A DNA stretch of 64,000 nucleotides from Conus ventricosus. Its lineage: Eukaryota; Mollusca; Gastropoda; Neogastropoda; Conidae. The notes below the pieces were generated by a model. It worked only from the letters and a program-made list of their open reading frames with translations. It ran no database searches and was not told where the DNA came from. The DNA is taken from NCBI GenBank assembly GCA_018398815.1, contig CM031596.1, positions 64,479,699-64,543,698 of the forward strand, read 5' to 3'. Positions 1 to 12,526 of the stretch are shown here, piece after piece. Both the position numbers and the translations under genes were made by a program. Within the stretch, counting starts at the first letter, position 1; each line of letters opens with the position of its first letter.

Positions 1-210
1 GAAAAGAGGCACAAGAGTCTGGCCATGCAGAATGTGCCACCATGATTTGGAAACCAGTCCAAAGAGCCAAAGCGGAGGAAAGAGACCGCGACGTGGTGTA
101 GCTCGATCTGGCAAATGCATCTAGATCAGCTCCACACAAGGTGATTCAACTAGTCCTCAAGATGCAGTATGACCCAAAGAACATGAAACAGTTTGGGATT
201 TCTTGAAAAG
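1..210 (+). pseudogene. LINE reverse-transcriptase fragment
   Basis: Two open pieces in different frames resemble the start of a non-LTR reverse transcriptase. The second, at 102-206, reads LDLANASRSAPHKVIQLVLK and ends in a stop. The block LDLANA..S.PHK is typical of the RT region around the first catalytic aspartate in invertebrate LINEs. The upstream piece, in another frame to position 98, reads MIWKPVQRAKAEERDRDVV and then stops. The fragment is cut by the window edge and carries stops, so it is a dead relic. Clade is not assigned. The match is from memory of the family pattern, not a search. Confidence 0.5.
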
Positions 211-3200
211 GAGAGGACTAGAACCCAAAAGGCAATGATAGAGGCAGCTGAAAAAGATTTCCATGTGGTTCTGGTTGAGGAGCAACGAAAGTAAATTTCA
301 TTAATTTGAAATTCCCAACTGAAGACAGATGTCCACATCCATCTAAAAAGAAGCAGTGCCCTTGAGAAACCCACCCATCCAGATTTTGCTGGTTCAAATC
401 CCAGCAGCACCAGGGAAAAAATGCTGGCAGCAGAAAGACATCAAGGAGTCATGACCAGGATGTGGCCTGGCCCCAAGGAGTTCAGTGCAGAAGCATTTGT
501 CTGAGGGGGGTTTCTCCTCTGAAGGCAAAGTCTCCCAAGAGTTTCTTTTGACCGAGGCTTATGAAATGTGATGTTTGATTTAATTCAGTAAACATAGTAA
601 AAAAAAAACTAAAAAAAAAACCCATTCCATTCAGTTATACTTTCCCCATATTTATATATTATAATGTAGAATATGTTTTTGCTTCTGCATTTGTATTTGC
701 TAGAGTTTATAAATCATCTCCATGTGTTTGTACAGCACTGTTAAAATTGGCTGATTTCAGATTCCAGCAGAGCAGCACAGAACGTATCACTGTCACAGAC
801 GTAGAAGTGGGTTGAGCCAGTGTAACTGTGTATACTTCAAGAGGAATGCTGCGGTCAGAGTGTAGAACTCTTGGAGGAACTGTCTGCAGGGCTTTGTGCT
901 GTGGTAATATTTATAGGATACATGAGGTCTGAAATCCTGTATTGTTTGTTGGTGCATTATATCTTCTAAAGATGAACATAAGCCATTGTTCTACATCTTA
1001 AAGTTGACACTCAGTGCACTCAAATATGATTTTGTGACCAATATATGAAACAAAAACTAACCAAGTGTAATTTACAGACGTTCTGGTAGATATCTTAAAT
1101 GTAAACAGGCAGATTCGTTACTTACCTAGTTTATGTGTTGGTGTTGAGCAAGGTTTTTGACGAAATTCCGTTGGTTTCTTCATGTTGGGTTGATGTCATT
1201 GGATGATTTATGCCTTTATTAAACTCTGTATCACCTGTAAAAAGGGACAAATTCTTGACCAGCAAATGTACAAGCTTGATGATCTCTTTCTACTCTGCAT
1301 TTACCTTTTGCATGCACTTGGACAAGAGACGTGAATTCACTGTTCTGTATTGCAATGTACCTGAGGAAAGTAGCTCATACATCCTGTTTGTACCATTGAA
1401 TTCTAAACAGTCGGTGAACAACTCAAATAGGTTATTCCAGGCATGGATTGCTTTCCTGAAACCTGTGTCACACAACAATGTGCCCTTGTGAAATATGTTA
1501 TCCAAAGGTAAACTGTTAACAGCCATGGCTGTTTGGAAGCTGGTTCATTGTAAGCCATGCGTGACATGATAAAACTGCCCCAGTAAACACCAGGTTTGAG
1601 TACTTCGCACTGCACCCCCAGCTGCAGTCTAAACTCGGTCTTTGGGTCCAACTGGCTAGTTTTGGTTTCTTGTTGTGTTGCCTTTTTTGTCTCATCAAGT
1701 GGGTCAGGTTGTTTTTAAATGAATTGAATTATAGTATTTTCCCCCTTGTTCAGCGTTCAAAGCAGGACTATCTAGATCTTATCTCCCGTTTGATTTTCAA
1801 AGTGAGGCAGTGCCATTCGTCGTCATTTATGACACGATTACTGGATCAGTATGCATAGTATTGGGACCAACAAGGAGCATATCCACTGCCGATTTCAAAA
1901 GTTATGTGTTTAGCTGAATCATTTTGTTCCCAGTAGATCCATAATATTTGTGTGCATGTGTGTCCGAGACCCTTTTCTTTCCCCAATAACAGATGAACAT
2001 ACATAGATCTGTGTGCCTTTAATTTGCTGTGGGAGTATGAAAATACAATATGTTTCTGATCAGTGGTGTATTTTGGAATCTTCTTTCGCCTCAGCAGTTT
2101 TTAAACTGAAATAAATCATTCATTGAAGGCAGAGTATTCACATACATATCAGAGCTACTGTAAATAGACTTTGCAACATTTGTTTTATTAGGTGTATTTC
2201 AGGGGAATGTAGTATATTAAGCATTGTATTGAATATGATTGAAAGATTATTCCAGTTTATGTTGTAAAGCAGTTCTGTAAGAAAATGTCCATTAAACAGT
2301 TTCAAATCGAACAATTTAAATGTAACTTTTACACAAGTTCTTGAAGGCATTAGTGATTGGTATGACATATATGTGTTCATTTATTATATCTTTGATATGT
2401 ATGAAAAAGCATTTTCTTCTGAGGTCAGGCAAATTATTCATTAATGTAAACATTTAATGATCATTTGTTATCTTTCATTGAACACACTTTATGGTCATTG
2501 TTATCTTGAACAAACTGGGCTCCGTGAAATGAATATTGTTCCATATGTAATTTGTGTGCAAATGTGTGAGAAACATGTTATGACTATTTCCCAAACAAAT
2601 TGAAAAGAGAATAACCAAGTATCATAAACTGTTACCTGGGTGTGTGTGCATGCTCAACCTATATGCATTGTCACATCATTTTACACAGTTGTCTAAAAAT
2701 GCATCACCATGCCCCCTTCTTCTCCTGGTGATTACATGTTTTCAAAACCCATATTCCTGATGCATCTCCTCTCTCACTCCCCTCCGGTCATGTTTTCTTT
2801 CCCTACAATACAGTTCATACTATTGTTTCTCTTCACCGGTTTGTCTGCATTCCGGAGTCCATCAGTGCACATTACTTGTGTGCAGAATGTGTCGTGCTCA
2901 GTAAACCTTTTGGACACAACATTCCCCCCCCCCCCTCACCCCGCCTCCACACACACACACACACACACACATACACACATAACAGTATTTAATTTCCTTT
3001 ATTTCTGGATCTACTTTCAATCACTTAGATTATCTTCAATGTCATTATGAATTCAAATATGCACATAGCACTGAAACTTCAAGCCCAATTCAAACTTTGA
3101 ATCAGGCATGAACCATGCAGAATAAAATCATCTGTTTAGATTGACTTCTTTTCTATTATTAACCTTTTGTAACATTACATTGTTTTACGCTGAAATAAGT

Positions 3201-6200
3201 TTTCCCAAGAGGCACAGCAGATGTTGAAAAATAAAAGCTGTTACCAAGATGTTTACTTCTGCTGATTATCAGTCATCTATTGAAGAAAACGAAGGTTAAA
3301 CGCAAGAAAACAAAGGGATAAAAACAGAAAACTTGAAGTGCAACAACCAACTTGTGGCCATATGAAGGCTAGGCGATGAATGCCAAAGGTTTGCTTGTGA
3401 CCCTCAACTGTTTCCAAGAAGACAAACAAACAGCTTTGTTGTATGTGTCCTCCCAATAGATCCCTTTAATTTTGATGCCAGAGAATGAGAGAGGATAGCA
3501 TATTCAAAAGAACACATCATATATTACAAGAAAGCGTCATATGTACTGAAACGCTGATGCATGTACAGGCCATTCAGGAAATTGTAAAATAAGGCACAGA
3601 TCCTGAAAGGTGAAGATCCTAAAACTGCCGCTCAGCTGACATGGTTGTCAACAGTCTTTTTCAACACAAGAGTAATGCTGCAGAAATCATGTAAAAAAAT
3701 TATAGATGTTGACTGGCAAATCATACTGGGATTCTGTCCTATGAAGTGGAAAGGGCCCACTTGCATTCTCGGCCAAAGAGGATCCACTCTACACTATACT
3801 TACTAAGCTTCTGGACTCTGAATTTGGGAACCATGGGATAATGGGGATGGGATGGGATGAGCAGGGGGCAGTTCTGCATTTGACTGTAAGCGTTTCTAAC
3901 ATTACGTTTCAATTGAAAATGAAGGGTTCTAAAAGAAAATGCATTTTTCCATACAAATAATTGCCAACGTCCACATAACATGAGTTGGGCTTCATTCTGC
4001 AATCCCTGTGAAAAAAAATGACCCCCAAACTCCACACTTTCGTACAAAAGTTTGTGAAATTCTGGATTTTTTCACTGAATCTGGGATTCTAGGAATAATT
4101 TCAAATCTGGGAAATGCCAGAAAAGTTCAATAGGGTTGGCAGCTTTGTTCCATGACATAGTACCTACCCATGACAGTCATCTTCTAAACGACGACCTTGC
4201 AGCAGAAAATATAGCTACTGTGCAACATCCTGTCAACTCTCAGTTTTGTTCCCTATCACTTTTTCCTTTTCCCACGTAAAGAAATGCCTTGCAGGAAAAA
4301 GTTTCAAGATGATGCCGGCCCTACGAACAGCAGTTTTCGGGCATTTCTCACATACACCAAGAGATGCCTAAAGAGCAGCCTTTCTGGAACCATCAAATGA
4401 CTGGAGAAGTGTCAACTGGGGAAGAATACTCTGAGAAACTGAAGTAGATGGTCTCATTCTGCAGGAAAGTACTCCAATAGATCGGTCAGAAATGAAGCAA
4501 GTCTGCCAAGTTCCCCTCTCCTGTTGCATGCAAAGCTGGTCTAGCCACACAACAACCAGCACTGTTTATTAGTTCATAATGCAGATATCCCAAAACATAT
4601 CTACCAAACTTGAACACTTCGCAAAATGAAAATGTGTGAACAGCTATTTTGAATTAGTATGCCATGTGGTAAACACTGGTTATATTATAAGCTTATTTGG
4701 GCATAAAACATTTTTTTTGTTACACTTAAAAATCACACAAAGTCAATAGCATTTTGAAATGGTGGTGTACATTTTCCTAGCTTTGCTGTAAACCAACACA
4801 TTGCATATTCAGAAACATTTACCGTAAAAAACTAGATTTTTTTTTAATGTACTTCCTACAGTGATTCTATGGAAAATGCACCAATGAAATAAGAAAATCT
4901 GGTTCAACAATCCAAGTGAACACATGTAACACATCATTAATCAACAAAATAATTGCATAATACAATACAATTTAAATATGGTGAATGACATAGAATTTGA
5001 AAGATTAAAATCATGCTTATTCATTCTTACAACACAAAAAATATATCAACAGACTGAATCAAACCTAATGAAACAGTTACAGGGTACTGTCAGGAACTGT
5101 GCCAAAAATAAGCTTTAACTGTGCAAATATGTGCCTAGCTCTTCTGCAAGTGGAGCTGAAAAATAACTAATAAGGATATGGCATTTGTTGATATGCACAT
5201 TTCCAAAATGTAGGATCGGCCGATCAGTTAACTAATATGCTGCTGCCGAGATATGAAAATGGGAAAAGGTATTTCAAAGAACTTGTCATTCAAGAAAATG
5301 TGCAGGGTTTCAGGGATTGTCTCTGTCACTTGCATACATTTCTTCCTATCGTGCAATTCATCATAGAAATGCTGACCCTGGATATACACTAAACACTAAC
5401 GCAACATTTACAGGGCTGACAGGCAACTCTTTTCCAGAGGAGGCACAAATGGAAGCAGGAGAATTGCTGTCAGGTCAACACAGTTTGAACAGGAATGAAT
5501 ATTCAAATCAGCCCTTTCAAAGAAATTGCTAAATGTACAAGGAATGAGCAGGTAAATCATTGAGCACAAGCTTATTCCTCCTCATCCATGCTGCTCAAAC
5601 CTTTTTATCACTTGGGTATGTGTGCAAAAAAAGAATAACATTTTCTGGCAACCACTGATCCGAGATTTCAAAGGGTTTTCTTCAAAAGCCACGATAGGAA
5701 AATGCTTCTTTGAAAGGATGGTATCAATGAATAACTTGCACTCATGCCAATGTTCAGCCCAGAAACTCCATGGCAATGTGCCCATGTTACAACTTCTGCA
5801 CCCAGCAGACAAACTGTTACATGCCCAAGTCATCATTTCAACAGGGTGCAGATTTCTGTTTCTTGTCTTTCTTTTCTTGCGCATGCGAGCTACAATCCCA
5901 AGGAAAACTACCCTGGCTTGATCAACTGACTACATGCAGTTCTTTTCTGTAAAATGAAAGTGCAGTTTTCTGGCTGGCAGATTTATTTTTTTCGAGTGCA
6001 TTTCTTGATGGACAGAAGCAACATACTATGGTGAGCACATACTTTTCACAGTTGTTTTTTTTTTTAGACATAATTTTTTCCAAATCACAGAAAATGCTGT
6101 GGTCTTTTGGCGTAAGTCTGATGACCTTTTAAATAATGTCAAAATATCACCAAGATGCTGACATATCTCTTCTGTGTATGTCTCGATCAAGATAAAGACA

Positions 6201-9200
6201 TACTGTTCTCAAACCAAGTCTAGCTTCGAGACTTTCTTGAAGCTGACCAATATGAGGTAATAGTTTATTTTCTTGAATGCAGAGCAGTACACAGAGAGAG
6301 AGAGAGAGCCATTAAAAGTTGCTTATTTAAAATCCAATCTCTTGCTATTTAAAATCCAATTTACACCATGATCCTTCATCAAAGTAAACGCAATCAGTTT
6401 GAATTAATTTCAAAATAAGCTTCTTTTTTTTTGCAGCATTCTGTATGTAAGCAACAGCAAGGCAGCTGTTCCTGTCAGCCATGCTGTATAAAGATGATGG
6501 CAATCTGAAAAGAAAGAATCATGTTTTCCTTCTGCCAATTAACAGTTGTATTTATATTTCTTATTTCATTTTAGGTGTAAGCTATTATAAAATGTAATTT
6601 TAAGTGATAAAGATGGTACTTTTCTCAAAGAGATTACAGGAAGGAATGTCTGGCATTTTCGTGTCGGGGGATAAAAATTTTTTCCCCCCTAAACATGTCC
6701 AGCATTTGGCATTAGCTAAAACGTATATAAAAGTATACGTAGTGAAATGGATGAAACGCACTTTAAAAGTAACCTTATGCATAGACATATCACAATAAGT
6801 TTTGTATTTATGTAGAATAAAACGAAAGGTTTGTATTTACGTAAAATAATTTTAAAAAAGATCGTCATCACACGGAGTCTGTCCTCAAAGAATCAAGGAT
6901 TTACTCATTCATTCATTCATTGCCATGAGCAAAGGATATCAGAAACAACTGGTCAAACATTTCACATGAGGCACCAGGCAGCAATGTAGCAGCAGCCTCA
7001 TTTTTATGGTAGTAGATGATGATACATCTTTTATCTACAAGTCTGTATCTCATCTTGTTTTCAATCGGTCAGATACCCCATTCCTGCTGGGTTGATTACA
7101 AGATCTCTAAAATGTATTTCAACTACGATCAGTTAATGACCAGTTTCTGTACCCTTTTGGTTCTCAGTTTTTTTTATTTGCCAAGTAACTGGATACACTT
7201 TTTTAAATTTCCTTCCTGGGATCTCTGGGGTTTCAGCTTATATTTCATGGGGTTTCATTCTAATGACACTCTCTGAAATTTGACCCATCTACGGAATTCC
7301 CATTTCCTTACCCCTTCTTACTGTTCCCTCATTGTCCATTATCCATAACCTGTTTTGTTAATGAATTCAATTCACATACATTTTGAGGGAATAATCGACA
7401 GGAATACTATAAGCATACTGACCACAACAAAAAAAAAAGGTTTCAGATTTATAGTATGCAGGTGTATACCACACACACAAGATGGATCAAATGCTGGCAA
7501 AGATGAAGGTACAGATCACATCTGTCATAAGTATATCATAAAATGGTTTTCCAGATACACGAATTATTATACTTCATTATTGCTGTAAAGCTATAAAAGA
7601 ACATTTACAGCCTCTTTCATTTAGAATATGAAAATCAAAATTAAAACTACTATGGTCTAAGTTCCCATAGAACTTTTGAGTTTAATGCCACATTTAACAC
7701 ACAAACTCTGATTCCCTCCTAGTCTTTTGGACGAGACTTTTAAACCAAGGTCCCTTGTGAGCATGCACGCATACACAATCTTGCATGCACTTTAAATCTA
7801 ATTCCCAGCTTAAGGAGATGAGAAGACAACTGTGTACTGGTGGCTCAGATGACACAAAATGAAATACATGCATTCTCATGTGTTTAGACATCACTAAAGA
7901 AGAAATATAGACACTTTAAGGCCAGGATGAAAAGCGATTGCACTCGCAAAAAATTCACCAGTGGTGTACCTCAGAGGAAGAATGAAAAGAACTGCTTTGC
8001 AGAATTTTTGTAACATATGCCAAGGAGGTTATGTTTTCATCCATGTCTGTTGGCAGGATAATGTGAACCTATTTTAACCCCTTTCTGACTCGGCTGCTAA
8101 AACAAACTCAACCTGTGGTTTGGGCTCTCTTGAAGGAAACATTAAAAAAAATTTTTTTTAAAGGTATCTGACAGTTAAAGTGTCACAACTCATTTCTTTC
8201 TGTACAGAACTCCACAAAATTTTGTAAACATGTTTGGGAGAGACTGTGGCATATTTTCATACAAATGAATCATAAATTGCTGTGGTAACTTTATGGCAGC
8301 ATACTGAAAATCAAAATAGTGCAAACAAATATATTTTCTGATATTCAGGTACAAAAATATGAAATAAACGTATGACTTACATTACTTTTATCATTCTTGG
8401 ACAGTTGAAAAAAAAAAAATCATCAGCTCCCTTTCACTGTCAAGAGCAAGCTCAGTGTCGCCTAGATTTAAACCACTGAGAACAGTTGAAGCATAGGCAC
8501 TTGCTTTTATACCAATTTAATATGACATTTTTAGATTTCATAGCAATGACAATGAACATTCAATGTTTTGAAGAACTTTACACAGGAGGCATGTAAAACT
8601 TGGTCCTGAACATGTAAATAATTGGATTGGATTTCTTGAAGGATTCCTGTGACACTAGCTCTTTTGAGTTATTTTGCTAGTCAACTGGTACAGCGGCTAT
8701 CTTGTTTTGAGTTGCCTCAGAAGTCTTCCAGAACGAACAGTGTGTCAAAACACTGAACGAGGCCCAGAGACACGCAATGAAGGTCAGATGCAGATTCCAA
8801 TCAAATGGCATATCCAGGATTGTTCAGCAAGACTATTATAAATCACAGTATGCAAAACTTGAGGCCTGATGTTATCAAAACAAGCTGCAAAGATGGAATG
8901 CGTCTGAAGAATTACCTCAGTCAATTTTAGTGTAGATCTGCATGAAGTAGCACGCTCAAGGCCTGTTCACTTCATCAGTATGATTATTACGCATTTTCCA
9001 CTGAGCCTGAACTCTGCAAATTTGCCCTTACAAACCCGTACATGTATGACACAAACTGATACATGTATGAAACAACATATCTTGACTGAATACTTGAACT
9101 TCTAGTGATAGAAAAATTGATATTTTGTATTCTGCATGTTCTGTTTTAAAACAAAATACTCTGGAGGTAACTCCTTCAGTCAGGACCAAGTATTACTTCC

Positions 9201-10116
9201 CTTGACAGCAACCACAATATCGTTTTCATTCACGAACTGACTCGGCAGATACATTCAAGATTCACTTGACCTTGACAGAGGTCTGCATTCTCCTAAAAAC
9301 CCCTTCTGGCTTCTCACTGACGACACACAGGATTTCACTCAACATGACAGTACGCATTCTGACTGTGGTTTTCCGACTAATACACTGCAGTGGAGGATAC
9401 TGTACAGCAATGAAGTAGGAAAAGACATGCAAACAGGTAAAGGGAGGAACTGAAGCGCAACAATGAAGAGGTAACAGAAATGCAGACTGACACTGCAGCA
9501 CATCCATACTGTGGTCCTTATACAGTTACCATATTCATAGTGGCAAGGATAAGGGCTATTTGTTCCACACGTATTTAACGATTTTAAATGCAAAATCAGG
9601 CTACCAAAATCTATCACGCTTCACACTAAATGCAGGAAAAGGCAACCATGGTTATACCTTTAACAAAAGTGAAATGGATGTCTGGAAAAAAAAAAAAAAA
9701 AAAACCCACAAAGGCAGCACTCGCACACCCATGTATGCACGCTCAATGCCTTTTCTTCATGCTTATTCACAGCTACACATGTGTGAAATGACATTATCAT
9801 GAATGAAAAGATTGCATAAATGATATGAGTGAATTTACTAAACAAACATTCACAAATATAACCAAACTCTTGACCAAAACTGTTCATTAAGTTGTTCCTG
9901 TATCTTTTTTTTTTCACACTCCTGCTATTCAAAACATAATGGCCACTTAAAAAAACACACAGGTAGCAAGATCTATAACACAAACTAACATAAATGCAAG
10001 ATTCAGAATTTATAACAAATGATCTAATGTATTTCATACCGGACAACAGCTGACAAAAAGAAAAAAGCACTGTAAGGTCCGGGATCAAAGGCTATGTACA
10101 AAGCCTATAGAGGGAG
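211..10116. other. No gene recognised
   Basis: AT-rich DNA with only short chance ORFs. It contains a C-run and (CA)n microsatellite at 2925-2981, a short (GA)n at 6293-6308 and several poly-A or poly-T runs. No splice-consistent protein homology, RNA gene or terminal repeats could be seen on either strand. Part could be the untranslated end of a gene lying to the left, but nothing in the sequence proves it. Confidence 0.5.
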
Positions 10117-10312
10117 ATAATATGGCTTATAGCCCAGCCGTCCGCAAAGGGCCATATCAGGGTTGTCACCACCTTGAAATCAACTCTCAATTCATATTAA
10201 AAAAAACAACAACTAAAGACATACATCCACACAACTCATTAAAACACACTTTCCAAGAACACATAGAAAGTTTCATTAAAATCTTTCCTAAAAAAAAAAA
10301 AAACCAACAACA
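10117..10312 (+). repeat. Interspersed repeat, family 'TATAGCCCAGC', copy 1
   Basis: Begins with GCTTATAGCCCAGCCG and continues with GGGCCATATCAGGG, then AAATCAACTCTCAATTCA, an AACTCATTAAAACA block and AAAATCTTTCC ending in poly-A. The same ordered blocks occur at 25785-26000, and the head alone recurs at 52231-52275. A poly-A end and an internally consistent order suggest a short retroposed element, perhaps a SINE or a 5'-truncated LINE tail. Confidence 0.65.
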
Positions 10313-10569
10313 AAACTTAGATCAGATGAAAAGTATTGATCTCTTTCAGAGATCAAAAAACTACATTGGGTGGGATATCTGAACAAGATTTTGAAGGAGT
10401 CATAGCTCAGCCTCTATTGTCAAAAAGTCTGTAAACATTTCTTCAAAATATTTGCCATCTTTCTTCTTTCTTTGCAGGTGCTTTCCTTTGCACAAAAGCT
10501 CTTTCCTCAATTCTTTAAATATTTTTGTTTGCGAGGGGGTGAGGGGAGGGAAGGTTGTTTTTCTCTGAA

Positions 10570-11391
10570 CCAATCAAACATCAATGAGGCAAGTTTTCCA
10601 AACTGATACTTCCAGTTCTGCAGAGCATTTCAATCACATCTATAGTTCACGTCAATTAACTCCTCCCAATACATGCACACTTTCTATCAATTTCTCTCAC
10701 ACGCACATACACACACACAAAACACACTGCCCATAGTCAAATGGTTAAGCCTCTGCCAGCGGAGCTGACAGTTATGAATTCAAACCCCTCATGGGGGTCA
10801 GAATTTTAAGGCTTGAAAATTCCTCAGTCCATTCAGCAGCAAACAGGAACCTGATTCAGATCAGGTAAGGTGAAGGCAGCCGAAGGAGAGGTATGTGCTC
10901 CACCTTCCATAATGCTGTGCCCAGGACACAGTGAGTTTTTTTTCAGCTCACTGCCCCTACAGCCCCTAACCTATGGGACTTGGATCTTTTTTCAATCTTT
11001 ATTCTTACATACAACTGTAGGATTTTTATCATTAACTCCCCACCATACAGACTGTTACATCCATTAGGGAAGGGGCGTTTTTTATCTTTTGCTTTTTGTC
11101 GGTTACTTTTGTCTGTTGACAAGATTGCATAAAAACCACCACAGCAATTTTACCCAAATGTAAAGAAATGGAATGCGGTTCAAGGATGCCGTACTAAATA
11201 CTGACAAGGATCCAGATTGAATGGAGGCACCTGGATCCATTCAACTGTGGCTGAGGTCTATGCCCTCCAGACAGCCTTTCTAAGTGCTATATTTTCACAT
11301 CAACCTAGGTTCCATTGAGCAAACCGCATATCACCTAAGAACATCAAAAACAAATGAGCAATGCCATCACTTCAGATTTAAAAACATCCTA
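10570..11391 (+). repeat. Unit 1 of ~815-bp tandem duplication with tRNA-like head
   Basis: First of two adjacent copies. It carries GCCCATAGTCAAATGGTTAA at 10730-10747, matching a pol III A box, and GAATTCAAACCCC near 10776, resembling a B box 35-40 bases downstream. This is the layout of a tRNA-derived SINE head. Further on it has the short palindrome TTGAATGG...CCATTCAA around 11218-11247. It ends near CATCCTAAA at about 11391. Confidence 0.75.
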
Positions 11392-12180
11392 AACAACTGA
11401 ACATCTGTGGGGCAAGTTTCCCAAACTGATATTTTCAATTCTACAGAGATTTCAGTCACACTGCTAGTTCATGTCAATTAACTCCTCTTCCATATACACA
11501 TACACTTTACATCTCTCTCACCCACATACACACACCACACTGCCCATAGTCGAATGGTTAAGCCTTTGCCAGCGGAGCTGCCAGTTATGAATTCAAACCC
11601 CTCATGGGGGTCAGAATTTTAAGGCTTGAAAATTCCTCAGTCCATTCAGCAGCAAACAGGAACCTGATTCAGATCAGGTAAGGTAAAGGCTGCAAAAGGA
11701 GAGGTATGTGCTCCACCTTCCATAATGCTGTGCCCAGGACACAGTGAGTTTTTTTTCAGCTCACTGCCCCTACAGCCCCTAACCTATGGGACTTGGATCT
11801 TTTTTTAATCTTACACAAAAAAATTTTAATCCTCAACTCGCCCTCTACAGATTTTTGTATCCGCCCAGGGAAGGGGTGTTTTCTTTCCTTTTTGTAGGTT
11901 ATTTTGTCTTTTGGCAAGATCGCATATCAACTTCAACGTAATGTACAGAAATGGAATGTGATCCGAGGATTCCGTGCTAAACTTTGGATTGGATCCAGAT
12001 CAAATGGAGGCACCTGGATCCATTCAACTGTGGCTGAGGTCTGTGCTTTCCAGAGTGCCCTTCTAAGTGCCGTATTTTGACGTCAACCTATATTCCATTG
12101 AGCAAACTGCATATCACCTAGGAACATCAAAAACAAATGAGCAATGCTATCACTTCAGATTTAAAAACATCCTAAAACGA
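11392..12180 (+). repeat. Unit 2 of ~815-bp tandem duplication with tRNA-like head
   Basis: Second copy of the preceding unit, offset about 813 bases at the A box (10728 versus 11541). Nearly every block is shared, including CAGCGGAGCTG, CCCCTCATGGGGGTCAG, the CACAGTGAGTTTTTTTTCAG stretch and the final GCATATCACCTA and AGATTTAAAAACATCCTAAA blocks. A few dozen bases of a third partial copy (GAATGAGCAACGCTAGCA) follow to about 12215. Substitutions and small indels show that the duplication is not recent. Confidence 0.8.
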
Positions 12181-12296
12181 ATGAGCAACGCTAGCAGTTC
12201 AGTTTTCAGATTAAGAAAAAAAATGTAATACATACTTGGATGTGCTTGCAGTCAAAACATATAAAACTGGTTCATCATTCACTTGAACAACAAGGT

Positions 12297-12480
12297 AGGT
12301 GTGTGTGTGTGTGTGTGTATGTGTGTGTGCATGCATGCATGAATGTGTGTGTGTGTGTGTGTGTGTGGGCCCACGCGCACGTGTGTGTGTGTTTATGTGT
12401 GTGTGTGTATGCGAGTGCATGTGCATTTGCATGTATGTGTGTATGTATGCGAGTGCGTGTGCACTTGCATGTATGTCACA
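12297..12480. repeat. Compound (TG)n/(TATG)n microsatellite
   Basis: Alternating purine-pyrimidine TG repeat with interspersed GCAT, TATG and GCGCAC variants. All overlapping long ORFs are poly-Val-Cys or poly-His-Thr translations of the repeat. Confidence 0.95.
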
Positions 12481-12526
12481 AGGTGAATGTGTCACAATGC
12501 GTATGTGTAAGAGATACCAGGCATGA

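Noticed and set aside
150..410. 86-residue minus-strand ORF
   Set aside because: Opposite strand to the RT relic with no homology evident; likely chance.
10728..10800. True tRNA gene at the A/B-box sequence
   Set aside because: No proper acceptor stem or anticodon arm folds, and it is part of an 815-bp duplicated repeat; treated as a tRNA-derived SINE head.
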